Source of the DNA: Cryptomeria japonica
Lineage: Eukaryota > Streptophyta > Pinopsida > Cupressales > Cupressaceae
DNA length: 64,000 nt
Assembly: GCF_030272615.1 (NCBI RefSeq)
Contig: NC_081414.1
Span: 524,886,137 to 524,950,136, forward strand
Direction: 5' to 3'
Shown here piece after piece: positions 22,042 through 32,803 of this stretch (positions are counted from its first letter, which is position 1; the number at the start of each line of letters is the position of its first letter). Made by a program: the position numbers and the translations under genes. The notes beneath the pieces are model-generated. The model was not told the origin of the DNA. It saw only the letters and a list, made by a program, of their open reading frames with translations, and made no database searches.

Positions 22042-25000
22042 ATGTCGAAGTCTGGATATAAGGAAAGGAAAGAACTATTGAAGATGTTGTAGACTGGATT
22101 CTATCTAGAGCTCAAGATTTCATCGAGATGGAAGGAGATCACAGATACAAACATGCATTTCCTGGACTTCGACCAGATGCAGTGTCGGATGTTTGGAGTC
22201 AGAGATCAAGTTCCTTCCCCAGCATATGCGAACATTATGAAAAGTGGTATTTTCCATGCCGCTAGATTTCCACAGTCCATACAGTGCAATGAGCTTATCC
22301 TGGAATGTGCACGATGTTACGATCCGGTCACGAGAATGATCAAGACTCCTAAGGGCGTTATCATCGCCTACCTTGCTAAGGATGCTATTGCAGAGGTGTT
22401 CGAAATTCCACGAGGAACAGACATGAAGAATATGACCAAGGATGAATATACAGAAAGATACACGAAGAAGATGGGTGTATGCAAGAATTTGATTAATAAA
22501 GAGTGGATGATTAAGCCTAGGTCTCATCATTCCAAGGCTTCCAGGACACTCATGTGCATAGATTTCAAGGAGGAGTATAGTGATTTGATATTCCTACTCA
22601 ACAAAGTGATGGGGATGCTGCAAGGAGCAATATTCGATGGATGGATGTTCTACTTCATCCAGGATTGTCTTAGAGGAACACTAGTAAATTGGTCCAAGAT
22701 TATAAGTGACAATCAAGATTTTCAGCTGAGGAATGCAGAGCGGTCCAAGTCATTCGCCATGATTTCTTACCTGGTATACCTGCTTGCACGGTTTGTTTCA
22801 TACAGAGGATTAATATGCAAAGGTGAAATTGGGAATGGGCAAGGACAATTCCAGAGTCATGAGTGCTACCCCTAGCTGAGCATGTATAGAATTGAAGACT
22901 ATAAGAGAGTGAATGATGCATTCACTATGTACATCACACAGATGCTGCAAGGCGGAATCCACAGAAGATTGTCCAAGGAGGCAACAGAGTTAATAGAGAA
23001 ATATGGATCATGGTATATTCAGTTTCCCACTTTCACATACCTTAGGATTCATAGGTTTCAATCTAAACCCTACAGACTTCCTAGGTATCCGACTGACAGA
23101 ATGATCTTGTTGGAAGTGGTGAGACAGCTTCTAGAGTTCGATGTTATTCAGAGAGAAGCACAAGACAGGCATGACATTCCCTATTTCAATTGGGAAGACA
23201 TCAGAGGTTTGTCAGTCCGCCATAGGCACCAGCACTGCGAGTGAAGAGCTTGCATTCTATCGATTTGCTACATACAAGAAAAGAATAAGATTTGATCCAA
23301 ACAAGGAGGTCGGAAGGATCAGGGGAGAGAAGTTCATCCACAAAGTTGATGTAGAAGATTATTGGGCCAACCTGATGGACGAGCAAGCAGTGAAGAGAAG
23401 AATGTGGTACAGAATGTCAATGGATTTTATGAGGAAGTGTGGACTTTTCCTCATTCCTGATCAAGCGTTAGATAACAAAGATCATACACATCCACAGTAT
23501 GAGAGTGAAATGAAGAAAGCAATCCTATTGCCAAATTGGTCAGAGTCAGAAGAGATTGACCTGAATATATTGATGAGAGAGGTCTTGAATTTCTTCCGTG
23601 CATGGGTGGGTATACAGATGAACAAGTTAGTTGATATGGGTGTTCCCTTCACTTATGAAAGGATGAAGCCGGAAGAGTCTCAGAGGACTATCAGTGATGT
23701 CAGGATTCATGCAGACGAAGAGAGTCAAGCTCCCAAGAGAAGGAAGAACACGCCAGGAGAAGTCAAGGCCAGAGGGAAGAAGATTGAGGAGGTGAAGAAG
23801 AAACAAAAGACTATCACTCCGCCTATCATTCCTTCACCCCCTCCCAGTGTCTCATCAATCAAAGTGATTGAAGTAACAGAACAGAACAAGGAGACTCAGC
23901 AGTGTTCCAAAACAGTGATACTACCAGAGAATATTCAGGAGTACCATACCACAGCAACATCTGCACCTCCTAATGAGAATGATGATCAGTCGGGATCCCC
24001 TACTGTCCTTTTGGAAGTTAGTTTGGGAAATGAAATATATGATTTAACCAGAAATAATCTTGATGATAATGATGATGTTATCTCGGCGTTGAGAGGACTT
24101 GATCGAGAAATGTGTCTCGATGATGGTATGGAGATGGCCGCTATTCATGAATGGCTGATGAGAAGTATGGAGAAAAGTAAACAAATGATAGAGGTACAGC
24201 CTATTGATGATATTGATGACTACCTAGCTAGGAGTGCTAAAGAGAAGTAGCCCATTAGAGCGGAGATTTTGTCGCATATAGCTAGAGATGAGACAGGAAT
24301 GCGGATTGCGCAGATTGTTGTTCCTATTGTAGGCGTGACAGCGGACATTGCTACTCCTATGGATTTCCAGATCACTTCAGTTGCCCTTGGTCGTACATCC
24401 AGAAAGCAAGAATTTCAGGAGGTTGGTGAAAACCTCAAGGCAATCGATGCAAGGTTAGACAAAGAGATTACGGAGAAAGAAAGGTACAGAGAAGAGAATA
24501 TCAAACTTAGAGAGTATATTGCAGGGATAAGGGGTGAAGATCCCACCCTTATTTCCCCTATTGCAGTTGACCATGGAATGCATTCACACTGTGAGGCAGA
24601 GAGAGGTACACTCTCAGAGGTAGAAAAGTGGATTGAGAATACAAGAAAGTAGGCAGATGATTTCCTTACTCAGTTTGTCCATGCATATGATAGGACAACA
24701 GGGCTCGCATTCAGAATCCAGTATTTGGAGGGAGTTTGGAAAGAATTCCGGCCTATTCAAGAGAAGACTATTCCACGCCTCCAGGCTTTGAAGAAGGTTC
24801 CTAATTCCACCTTGGTCAGTGAGAACATTGTGCACAGTGGAGACAGATATGATTTCCATGGCTGGTATTGTTCATTAGCCGTGAAGAAATCAACTTATGA
24901 GAACGCCCAGTCGAATTGTATGGAGATGGAAGGATTAATTCAGGACATTCAGATGAAGATCCTTGCCTCAATTGAGGAATTATTGGGTGTTGATGTTAGT

Positions 25001-25327
25001 GATGCTAGTGGTTCACACTTAGCCGAATTAAGAGACGAGATGAAGTTTATGTATTTTTGCCAGTTGGACTCTTTGAAGAAGAGTCAGATAGACGACTTGG
25101 TCTCTTTGTTGATTCATGTTCATAGTTCGCAGAAGCTCATGCCAGATTGGCAAAACACTTTGGATGCTTGCTTGGATTCACTGGACATGATTGATTTACA
25201 ACAGGATACCTTGCCTAGCATTTCCATGGAGGAGTTAGATTCAGTATTGGCTAGATTCTTGGAGTATGTGAGGAGAGAGAGAGATGCAGGGAGGAATCTT
25301 CTAGAAGATTCCCTATTTGATGACTAG
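22042..25327 (+). pseudogene. Unknown large ORF in the U3 of a giant LTR
   Basis: A reading frame of about 1,095 codons starting at ATG 22042. Four in-frame stops interrupt it (22090, 22873, 24248, 24650), all TAG and all explicable by CAG-to-TAG change, plus one frameshift near 23214; otherwise it is continuous to TAG at 25325. The N-terminal third is globular (ARCYDPVTRMIKTPKG, DAIAEVFEIPRG). The middle has a basic, Lys-rich stretch (PKRRKNTPGEVKARGKK) and a proline/serine linker; the C-terminal part is acidic and helical. I do not recognise it. The ARCYDP...EIP region is loosely like retroelement-associated plant proteins, but no catalytic motif of gag, protease, RT or integrase is present. 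It lies just upstream of the LTR TATA box, in the LTR sense direction. Confidence 0.6.
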
Positions 25328-25464
25328 GTATCTTTTCATTGGGCCATATGTTGGTGGCACCATTTTTTATGTAAACCCTAATTAGGGCAATTCTAGGGTT
25401 TTGTTGGCATGATCTCGGCCGTTGATCTTAGATCGATCTTGGCCATCCATTTTGTAAGAGACTC

Positions 25465-25472
25465 TATATATG
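25465..25472 (+). promoter_or_regulatory. TATA box of the giant LTR
   Basis: CTCTATATATGCCTCC, 138 bases after the U3 ORF stop and about 800 before the LTR end. It is preceded by AAACCCTAATTAGGG, which also precedes the TATA box of the GL LTR at 30511-34630. Confidence 0.65.
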
Positions 25473-26550
25473 CCTCCTTGTCTCTCATTTGTAAGAGAGA
25501 GTTTTTGTAGAATTGTTGGTATATGCTGCAGCTATTTGAATCATAATCATTGTTCAATTGTTGGTAATTTTGCTCTTCAAATGTTGTCTTTGAATTCATG
25601 GTTCTTAATTCCTCCAAGTTAGATTAGAATTTATTTTCATGTATGTTATTGAGTGGAAGATTTGTTGAATTTATTTGTGTGGAATCCTTAATCCATACCA
25701 CTAGCCTCTTACCGCTTGTAAGTGTGCCTTGTGTGGTCAACTGGAATTTAAGTAAGCTTAACTTCAACTATTACGCGTCCCTGGACAAGCATCAACTTGG
25801 ATGGTGTCAACGTTTGATGGTGATAGCCTGAAAATCTTTAAGTATACCTTAGACGATTGCACTAAGCTTGTGTCAATACCTGATTGTGAGACCTTGCCTG
25901 GTTTGATTCCACTAAATCCATTCATCATTTCCTACATTCGTAGGCTTAGAATAGATTTCCTGAACCCTATTCCTTTTGCCCTTTTTTAGTAAGAAGTAAA
26001 TCTAGAGTCATATTGATAAATCTTAAGTTGTCAGCATACCTATTCGGCATCATTCATGATAATCCAAACATTTGCGTAAGTCCCCAAGTGAAACACAGCA
26101 ATTCACATCGACCATTGAGTTACCCACTCGTCAAGACCTGACATGTAGAAACCTTGGAATCATTTTAGTTGATCTCATTCTTAGCATCTGAGGTGATTTT
26201 GTTCAAGAGAGAGTAAATTATCTTGGTAATTTATTCTGTAATGTTATGTGCCTAAAACACACATCAACAAGTCTCCAGTTAACTGTCAAAGTGTTCAGCA
26301 AAATTATAGGAAGTTGTTGAGTTATATTGCAACTATAAATATGCATTTTTTTTCTTTATGAATAAGATCAACAAATTCTTCTACAGTTCCATTTTCTGTG
26401 GTTTATATTTCTAATTTGGTATCAGAGATGTCATTCAAATCCTGCCATTTTGTATTAGTCTTTGCTTCAACCTATTGTTGATGCAACTTTATGCTATTTG
26501 TCAAATGTAGAAACATCCAATAGGAATGCTAAGAGCATTGTTTTAATGCT

Positions 26551-26946
26551 GTGATAGTTTCCCAATGTTTGTCATCTGCATAAAAATTGTTGAATGTTCA
26601 CATCCATCCAAAAGCCATCAAGAGGAGCTGTAATTGGTGAAGACACAAACTACACTCAATGTGGCATAGTAGAAGAGTGGAAGTGATAATTTCCCATCGT
26701 TTATCATCTGCATAAAAATTGTTGAATGTTCACATCCATCCAAAAGCCATCAAGAGGAGCTGTAATTGGTTAAGAGACAAACTACACTCAATGTGGCATA
26801 GTAGAAGAGTGGAAGTGATAATTTCCCAATGTTTGTCATCTGCATAAAAATTGTTGAATGTTCACATCCATCCAAAAGCCATCAAGAGGAGCTGTAATTG
26901 GTTAAGAGACAAACTACACTCAATGTGGCATGGTAGAAGAGTGGAA
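26551..26946 (+). repeat. Three tandem copies of a 132-bp unit
   Basis: Units start GTGATA(A/G)TTTCCCA at 26551, 26683 and 26815, with very few differences. They lie in the short interior of the non-autonomous Copia element, shortly after the primer-binding site. Confidence 0.9.
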
Positions 26947-27490
26947 GGAACCTAACCAGCCATAAAGGAGGCAATACCAAATGCAAAATTTGTATTTGCC
27001 ACAGTATCCTAAGGTGAAAAAGGAGCTGCCAAAGATTATTGTGAAGAAGCCTGTTGCTTCGTAGCCTACCACAAAGAAGAGCTGATCAGCTTTTGTTGAA
27101 GAACAACAGATATTAATGGTGATGATGAAATCATTAAAGATGAAGAACTTGCCCTATTTTTAAAAGGCAACCACTTTGAAGATGGAATGGGATGCAATAG
27201 AGGATGAATAGATATTCAATAGTCTGAAGTGCTTTTGGATCGAAGAAACTATACCTCATTGGGGGTTATGAGACATAAATGTGAGGATTGGCATCCAATC
27301 GTTCAGGGGAGATCCAAAATCTGGAAGTTCAGCATTATACCTTTACAAGGGTGATGAGACACTTCATGTGCAAATGGTGTCCAATGATAATGGGAACTTG
27401 GGTGATAGCTAGGTGACTATACTTGCAGCTGGGGAGCAACTTGATTCTTACTGGTTTGAGAATTGTTTTCAAAGGATAGCTTCTACATAA
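26947..27490 (+). pseudogene. Unknown decayed ORF in the Copia interior
   Basis: One frame reads through most of this stretch with only single stop codons, several explicable by C-to-T change. The best part, 27280-27480, gives VRIGIQSFRGDPKSG, ALYLYKGDETLHVQMV and AAGEQLDSYWFENCFQ. It does not look like Copia gag, integrase, RT or RNase H. I do not recognise it; a captured host fragment or an element-specific protein are both possible. Confidence 0.4.
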
Positions 27491-27599
27491 TGCCTTGTCT
27501 TGTTTTATGTTGTTAAACAGTTTGTACCATGTAGAGACATGTTAAGAGTCCATCAAAATTCAGGTATTTGTAAGGTGGGGTAAGAAATTTACTCATAAC

Positions 27600-27820
27600 T
27601 GTTATGTGTTGTATATGTGCTACTTATCTGTCATGGGAGTTTGAGTATGAGCCAAATAAGAACAATAGACCTGTATCAGCTTGTTGTCAAGAGTTTCCAG
27701 TTAGCTGTCAAAGTGTTTAACAAAATTATAGGAAGTTGTTGAGATATATTGCAACTATAAGTATGTATTGTTTTTGATTGAATAAAATCAACGAGTTCTT
27801 CTACAATTTCATTTTCTGTG
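27600..27820 (+). repeat. Copia 3' LTR
   Basis: Matches 19270-19385 plus 26275-26405 over about 220 bases (TGTTATGTGTTG...TTCTGTG), with scattered differences. The end is approximate. Confidence 0.75.
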
Positions 27821-27999
27821 ATAATGTTGCTGCCATATTTGTAATTAACATGGCGTCCAATAACACAAGGAAAGTAAACTGGTAGAACGAAACCCCATAT
27901 AACAACTCTCCTGGAAAGCCAAAACTGAAAACAAACTACCAGAAGAGAGACAATAAATGAAAGCACTGATAAGTAGAAATGCAAATAAAGGTTGCATAC

Positions 28000-28366
28000 C
28001 TTTGTGTCTTATGGGTTCCTTGGGCTGTTTTTCGTCATTTACTTTTCTAGCATGTTTGTCTGATTTGCTATTCGCCTTGCGACTCTGTTCAACTTCTGTA
28101 AGTAGTTTATCCTCAAGTGAAGTATCATATGTTTTTCCATGGCCAAAGCCAGTAGGCTGATTAGCCTTCCATTGCCCTGTTTCTCTATCATCCTCATATT
28201 CGTCCTCATACTCATATTCATCCTCATCTTCATACTCATACTCATCCGCATCCTCATCTTCATCATCGTCCTCCGCAGGAGCAAGTGCTTCTTTGTTTTG
28301 CGCTCTACTCAAAGTGAAGGTGCTTTTACCAAGCACACGCCTGCTCCTAGTGCCTGCTGCTGCTTT
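28000..28366 (-). CDS. RRM RNA-binding protein, exon 2 (acidic linker)
   Basis: Second exon of the host RRM gene, bounded by a strong acceptor (TTTGTTTACAG at 28367) and donor (CACAAAG/GTATGC). At 367 nt it starts on a codon boundary and ends one base into the next codon. It encodes a basic start (AAAGTRSRRVLGK), a run of Asp/Glu/Tyr repeats (DEYEYEDEDEYEYEDEYEDD), then GFGHGKTYDTSLEDKLLTEV and a Lys-rich end. GFGxGKxYDTS-like sequence is, as I recall, shared with plant chloroplast RRM proteins. The acidic repeat explains the many shadow ORFs on both strands. Joined to exon 3 it leads directly into the RRM. Confidence 0.8.
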
Positions 28367-28506
28367 CTGTAAACAAACATACGCCACATTCAATACTCTT
28401 TTCTTTCCAACATAATACATATGAAATTTGTTATGGACAGTCCAAATTTAAGAAAAAAAGTTGCGTTCCTAGAAACTAAAATTCCGGCCGAGGAGTAAGA
28501 AGTTAC

Positions 28507-28638
28507 AAGTGAAAGGTGTCCATTTTTGGTGGAGACAAGATAAGAGGAAGGGAAAACGGAAGGGCAAGTAGGGAGGCACAAAACTCTTCTCCCTCCAACC
28601 CCGGCACTTGAAACTCTCATTGCCAGTGTCAAATGCAT
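28507..28638 (-). CDS. RRM RNA-binding protein, exon 1 (transit peptide)
   Basis: Begins at ATG 28638 (a second ATG at 28620 is equally possible) and runs 44 codons to donor CTT/GTAACT at 28507/28506, ending on a codon boundary that fits exon 2. The peptide is rich in Ser, Arg, Val and Pro with few acids (MRVSSAGVGGRRVLCLP, SVFPSSYLVS), as expected of a plastid or mitochondrial targeting sequence. The intron to exon 2 is 140 nt, GT-AG, U-rich. An alternative donor 30 nt further on (GTTTCT) would also keep frame. No clear TATA box seen upstream. Confidence 0.65.
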
Positions 28639-28639
28639 C

Positions 28640-29449
28640 CTCCCAATGCACAAATAATGAAAATCACCTCAACTAGCACACACAATGCATACAATTCTAC
28701 CGGAACGTAAGTATGATTACAACTGAGAGGACAATCTAATGACTCAAATAAAATAAATTGGTATCTTGTCTAGAATGCCGCCTTAATTACTCCCCAGAGG
28801 CATTCTCAGCCGGGAATTGTCGTTGGATAAAATATTTATCCCAAGAGCCTGTCAAAAGAAATTTTCGTTTTATGGATTCTACCTACAGTAGTAGATGGGA
28901 TGAAGTTTATAAGGGTATCACTTCGAGAAATAGATAAACAACTAATGTATATGAAAGAGCCAATTGAAAAAATTGTTTATAACATGTAGTAAGTGATGAA
29001 TTGCAAATGTTTTAGTTGGGTCAGATATCTAATCTATTAGTTAGTTTAAAGTAATGTTGTTAGAATAATTATTATTAATATAATTAAATTTTATAAAATT
29101 ATTTGATAAAATATAAATAAAATTGTGGGATTGTTTTCAAGTCTTGGTTCTAAATGATGTTTAAAAGTTAAAATCAAATAACCGAATTTAACATAAGTTA
29201 AAAATATGTTGCACGTGTTAATTAATGTTTTCAATATAATATAATTGAATCATTACATTTGAAAATGAATATATTTAATTATATATTAAAGTTTTAAATA
29301 TAATATAATTTAATCTTTGCATTTGAGCATAAATGTCTTTAACTTTAAATTGATGAAATATGTTGAAATTTTCAAAAATATAGCCTTTTTTGAGTGGTAT
29401 ATGAAGCAAATAGATATAAAATATAATTATTCATTGTCACCTATTTGGA
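28640..29449. other. Presumed 5' flank of the RRM gene, AT-rich
   Basis: Upstream of the first exon on the minus strand. 28980-29400 is very AT-rich and has no ORF or recognised motif. Confidence 0.4.
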
Positions 29450-29930
29450 CTCATCTGGATTCTTGCAAGGTGACAAAGGTGGAGTGGTCCAAACCGAAGG
29501 CAGGGTGGTATAAAATTAATTTTGATGGAGCCTCTAAGAACAACCCTGGATGTTCTGGTGTTGGGTATGTGGTGCAAGATTGGGAGGGCAATATTTTGGT
29601 GATTGGTGCTTCTAAAATCTCGGAAGGGACAAATAATGAAGGGCACGGGCACCTATTCAAGCATTAAAAATGGCAAAAAACATGGGCTTGTCGAAAATCC
29701 AACTCAAAGGGGACTCTCTAATAATCATTAATGCAATTAAAAGAGAGGAGATCCATGCATGGAAGTTGAGTAAGTTTATATTCATTGCCAAACTGCTTTT
29801 AGAAACTTTCGATGAATTTGAAGTGAGTCATTATTTGTGATCAAGCAATGAGTTAGCAAACAGGTTGTCAAATTGGGCACTATCCCTAAATGATGAGGTA
29901 AGAAGTACGGTGGAGGATTTTTAAAATCTC
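29450..29930 (+). pseudogene. LINE RNase H remnant
   Basis: C-terminal RNase H of a plant LINE: KINFDGASKNNPGCSGVGYV, then after a frameshift near 29660 QLKGDSLIIINAI and SNELANRLSNWAL. The D-E-D-D positions can be traced: D in FDGAS, E lost near the frameshift, D in KGDS, and N in place of the final D (SSNELAN). The Copia element at 29952 lies just after its end. No RT domain is attached. Confidence 0.75.
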
Positions 29931-29951
29931 AAACTCAATGAATGAGCTAGT

Positions 29952-30216
29952 TGTTGGGTATATGAAGCCCAACGATCACATGACTGTTTGCCTTCCCTAG
30001 ACTCTTTGTTTAATATCTGATTTAATGTATAAATAGATGGGTATAGTCATGTATTGTGTATTGGATATCGGTTAATGTGATAGATCCCTGCTTTGAGAGT
30101 GGACGTAGGCAATTTGTCGAACCACTATAAATTCGTCTCGCGTTCTTGTTGTCTGATTTTCTTTTCTGCTATTTTGTGTTTATCTTATGTTCTTCTCTGC
30201 TCATTTTAATCTAACA
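29952..30216 (+). repeat. 5' LTR of the gene-capturing Copia element
   Basis: TGTTGGGTATATGAAGCCCA...CTAACA, 265 bp. TATA-like TATAAATAGATGG at about 30030. The start carries a short inverted repeat (TTGGGTATATGAAGCCCAA). Confidence 0.9.
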
Positions 30217-30218
30217 AT

Positions 30219-30230
30219 TGGTATCAGAGC
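30219..30230 (+). other. Primer-binding site
   Basis: TGGTATCAGAGC, two bases after the 5' LTR. Confidence 0.9.
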
Positions 30231-30510
30231 TTAGGTGAAGTGATCGAGAAGAGATGGAAAGATAGATAGATAAAGGATTGAAAATTCTCAAGAAGATACA
30301 GAAGTTCAAAGTTAGAGAAATTAGTTGTTGGTATTGTGGCAAGTGAGGCCACGTAAAAAGAAATTGTTGGTTTCTAGAGAAAGCTAAAAGGTAGCCAAAA
30401 GATGAAGACACTGATTCTGTCATCGGAGATTTTCTTGCAAATTTAGACTCAGTGGAGAGCAAAATTCTACAAGCAAAAGTTAAAATAAAACATCATGTTC
30501 ATTGGTGGGT
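30231..30510 (+). pseudogene. Copia gag zinc-knuckle fragment
   Basis: One frame gives CWYCGK, a stop, then GHVKRNCW: a CX2CX4HX4C zinc knuckle of Copia gag with one in-frame TGA between its halves. A second stop follows at AKAKR. After the nested GL LTR is removed (one TSD copy), the frame continues without a break into 34636 (HHVHWW then DGCKKEE), so gag and the captured sequence form one reading frame. Confidence 0.75.
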
Positions 30511-31350
30511 GTTGACGTGTATTTTGTACACAGCCTAACACAGAATAAAATACCTAAGGGTATCTTATCCTCTCTTGAGAAAATAGTCTCTAACTGCTGA
30601 AGATTCGCGTAAAGGATCAGTTAGGTAGACTCCAAGGTTCTTTGATGTAGGGTCTCTACGTGTGGACAAGCTCGCCGTGGTATGATGTGATTTGCTGGAA
30701 TCACAAGGGGACTTACATTGAACGTTTGATCTGCTTTGATTATTGCTGGAACACGGATTCTTACTAACTTAGATTAAAAAATGGAAAAAGGATGGGGGTG
30801 AAGAGAGGATCTAATCTTAATACTAAGAATGTAGGAGCAATGATTGATTTTGATGAAACTCTAACTAGGTCTTGTTTTGACATCAATGGAACATCTACAC
30901 AAGGCTAGTGCGATCTTCTATGGGAAGCTTTATGATGTTCAAATCATCACCGCAGCCATAGATACCATCCAAGTTGATGCATATCAATGGAGAGGCGACA
31001 AATTGAAATTGAGCTTGAGCTGAACGATTCCAATTGACTACACAAGGCAAGTCTGCAATCAACAAACTGCTAGTAGTATGGGTATACGAATTTCACCATT
31101 AATCAAGCACATTTCCTCCAGTCGTCTAATTATCTACCATCTAAGATTGAAGACTTCAACAAGAAACCATGCAAATTGCAAGAAAACGACATATTTCACC
31201 ATTACTTCAATGAAAATGGAGTTTGTTTACAATCAATGGCAACAATTTCTTGCCTTGTCCTCCTATTCTACTATCTATCTACTAACTACTTTCAACTATT
31301 TCTATCCTATCTCTCTCAATATCCTCTTTTACAAATGAAATGTCTGGGCT

Positions 31351-31356
31351 TATATA
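31351..31356 (-). promoter_or_regulatory. TATA box of the GL solo LTR
   Basis: The minus strand reads GGGCACTATATAAGCCC, downstream of AAACCCTAATTAGGG as in the giant LTR at 19386-26269. Confidence 0.65.
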
Positions 31357-32803
31357 GTGCCCACAATACAATTTGATGGCTTAGATCAATTCAAGATCAA
31401 TGGCCAAGATTCAACAATGAAAACCCTAATTAGGGTTTGTTACAACCATTACATAACATTTAATGCTTGACCAATGATAAAATTGTATTGCTTGGACACA
31501 TGTCCCTTCTAGAAAAATCGACCAATGGATAGCCGGGGTAGGTACATCGGAGTTTGTGCCACCTTCCATGAGTTAAGTACATTGAATCTGGACATGCTGA
31601 GGTGGACCTCATTGATTGGAGAAATGATGACTAGGATGCCACCTCATCTGACACTTGTAACTTGGTAGATATTCAACTTGATGTTGTTGAGAAGCTTGCC
31701 TTAATTAATTCATCTGGAACTATTTACTTCTTCAACGAGCCCTCGTTCTAACTCCTTACGTCCTTGATGTGCAGGATGATGATGTACCTCGCCTTGGAAC
31801 GCTAGACTGAAAGAGGTCGCCCATGTCCTAGCTTGATCGTCCTGGCGAAGACCGTCCTTGATCCGGCTTGATTTTCCTTGATGAGATCTCCATTTGATGC
31901 CTACACAACATTTCAAAATTAGTACCATGATTTTGCAATACATAACATAAATTAGAGAGCAATTTTTTAGGAAACTTAATGATAAGTCCTTTATTAATCA
32001 ATTTCCTAAAAAAGAATTGAGCTATCAAAATTCAAAATTTAAGCTATGATGATCAATGAATAAAGCAATAAAAATAAATCGCCATACCTCAATAGAGAGC
32101 TAACTCTAGAATGCAAAAAGGAAAAGATCGCCTAGGCAAAATTGGAGGTATAAATGATCTTCAATGTTATCTCCTCAAAAGATCGACTTCGCCACCTTTG
32201 GATTGAACGTGATCTTCAATTGCACCTTTGACGTGGTCTTAAAAGGATCTTCAAATTCGCCCTTGACAAATCGCTCAAATGGATCTTCAAGTTCGCACCA
32301 CTCTAGATGATATTAGCGCCACTTTTGGAGGATATTCGCACTTCTTCGAATACACTTCGCACCACCTTTATTAATAAACTCCAAATCGCACTTCCCCTTG
32401 TCTTCCTTAATTCGCATGTAGAAAAATGATGATGTGAAAATGATAATTTCACTCCCCTTATATAGCGCTCACATCTCCATTCACCCCCCTTGGCCGACTT
32501 GGTAAAATATAACAATTTCAAACGATTTTTAAATGATTTTTTAATTAAAATAACAAGGCCGACTTGGATTTATAGCGCTTGCAATCGATTTTTATATTAA
32601 TTAATTAATTAATTATTAATGCCTTACGTTTTTAATTTGCAAATTTCGATTTTTATAAAGGCAAAAATAATTAATAAAAGATCAACGCCACATTAAATGC
32701 CAAATTAAATAGGATTTTCAATTTTTTATTGAACTTAGCATTTAAGGAAATTTGAATTTGTTTATTTGGCACCAAAATTGTGAAAACAAAGGGACGTACC
32801 TCA

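Larger units (their letters stand above)
19386..26269 (+). mobile_element. GL-family giant LTR, 6.9 kb, with ORF in U3
   Basis: It begins TGTTGTGATG and ends ACACATCAACA, with perfect TSD AGTCT (19381-19385 and 26270-26274). It has one TATA box (25465) and one homologous U5-like end, no primer-binding site, no purine tract and no second LTR copy, so it is structurally a single LTR. Its 5' end resembles the other GL LTR at 34630 (minus): both have TTTTCACACATCG followed by a CCCATT...AATGGGGACCC palindrome. Its U3 holds a TCGATTTTCCCCTGG repeat array (20037-20510) and a decayed reading frame of about 1,100 codons (22042-25327). Alternatively it is a very short element whose LTRs were largely deleted, but the single promoter argues against this. 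Confidence 0.8.
19270..27820 (+). mobile_element. Ty1/Copia-type element with nested giant LTR
   Basis: Two LTRs start TGTTATGTGTTG, at 19270 and 27600. The 5' copy is split at 19385/26270 by the GL LTR and resumes to about 26405, followed by a primer-binding site (TGGTATCAGAG at 26417). A purine-rich tract (AAGGTGGGGTAAG) lies shortly before the 3' LTR. The true interior is only about 1.2 kb and has no recognisable gag, protease, integrase or RT; it holds a 132-bp triple repeat and an unknown decayed ORF. It is therefore a non-autonomous element. I could not fix its outer TSD. It sits in the RRM gene intron, antisense to the gene. Confidence 0.75.
14434..27999 (-). other. 13.6-kb intron of the RRM gene, filled with transposons
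   Basis: It runs from donor CACAAAG/GTATGC (28000/27999) to acceptor ATATAG (14434), phase 1 on both sides. It contains a gypsy gag remnant, a Copia element and, inside that, a 6.9-kb GL LTR, all on the plus strand, antisense to the host gene. It is possible that further small exons lie in it, but the two flanking exons already join in frame. Confidence 0.75.

Noticed and set aside
22120-22921. Minus-strand ORFs at 22120-22530 and 22700-22921
   Set aside because: Antisense shadows of the large U3 ORF, without recognisable motifs.
28039-28372. Met/Arg-rich and Ile/Leu-rich ORFs over the RRM exon 2
   Set aside because: Other-frame shadows of the Asp/Glu/Tyr repeat; the spliced minus-strand frame explains the region.
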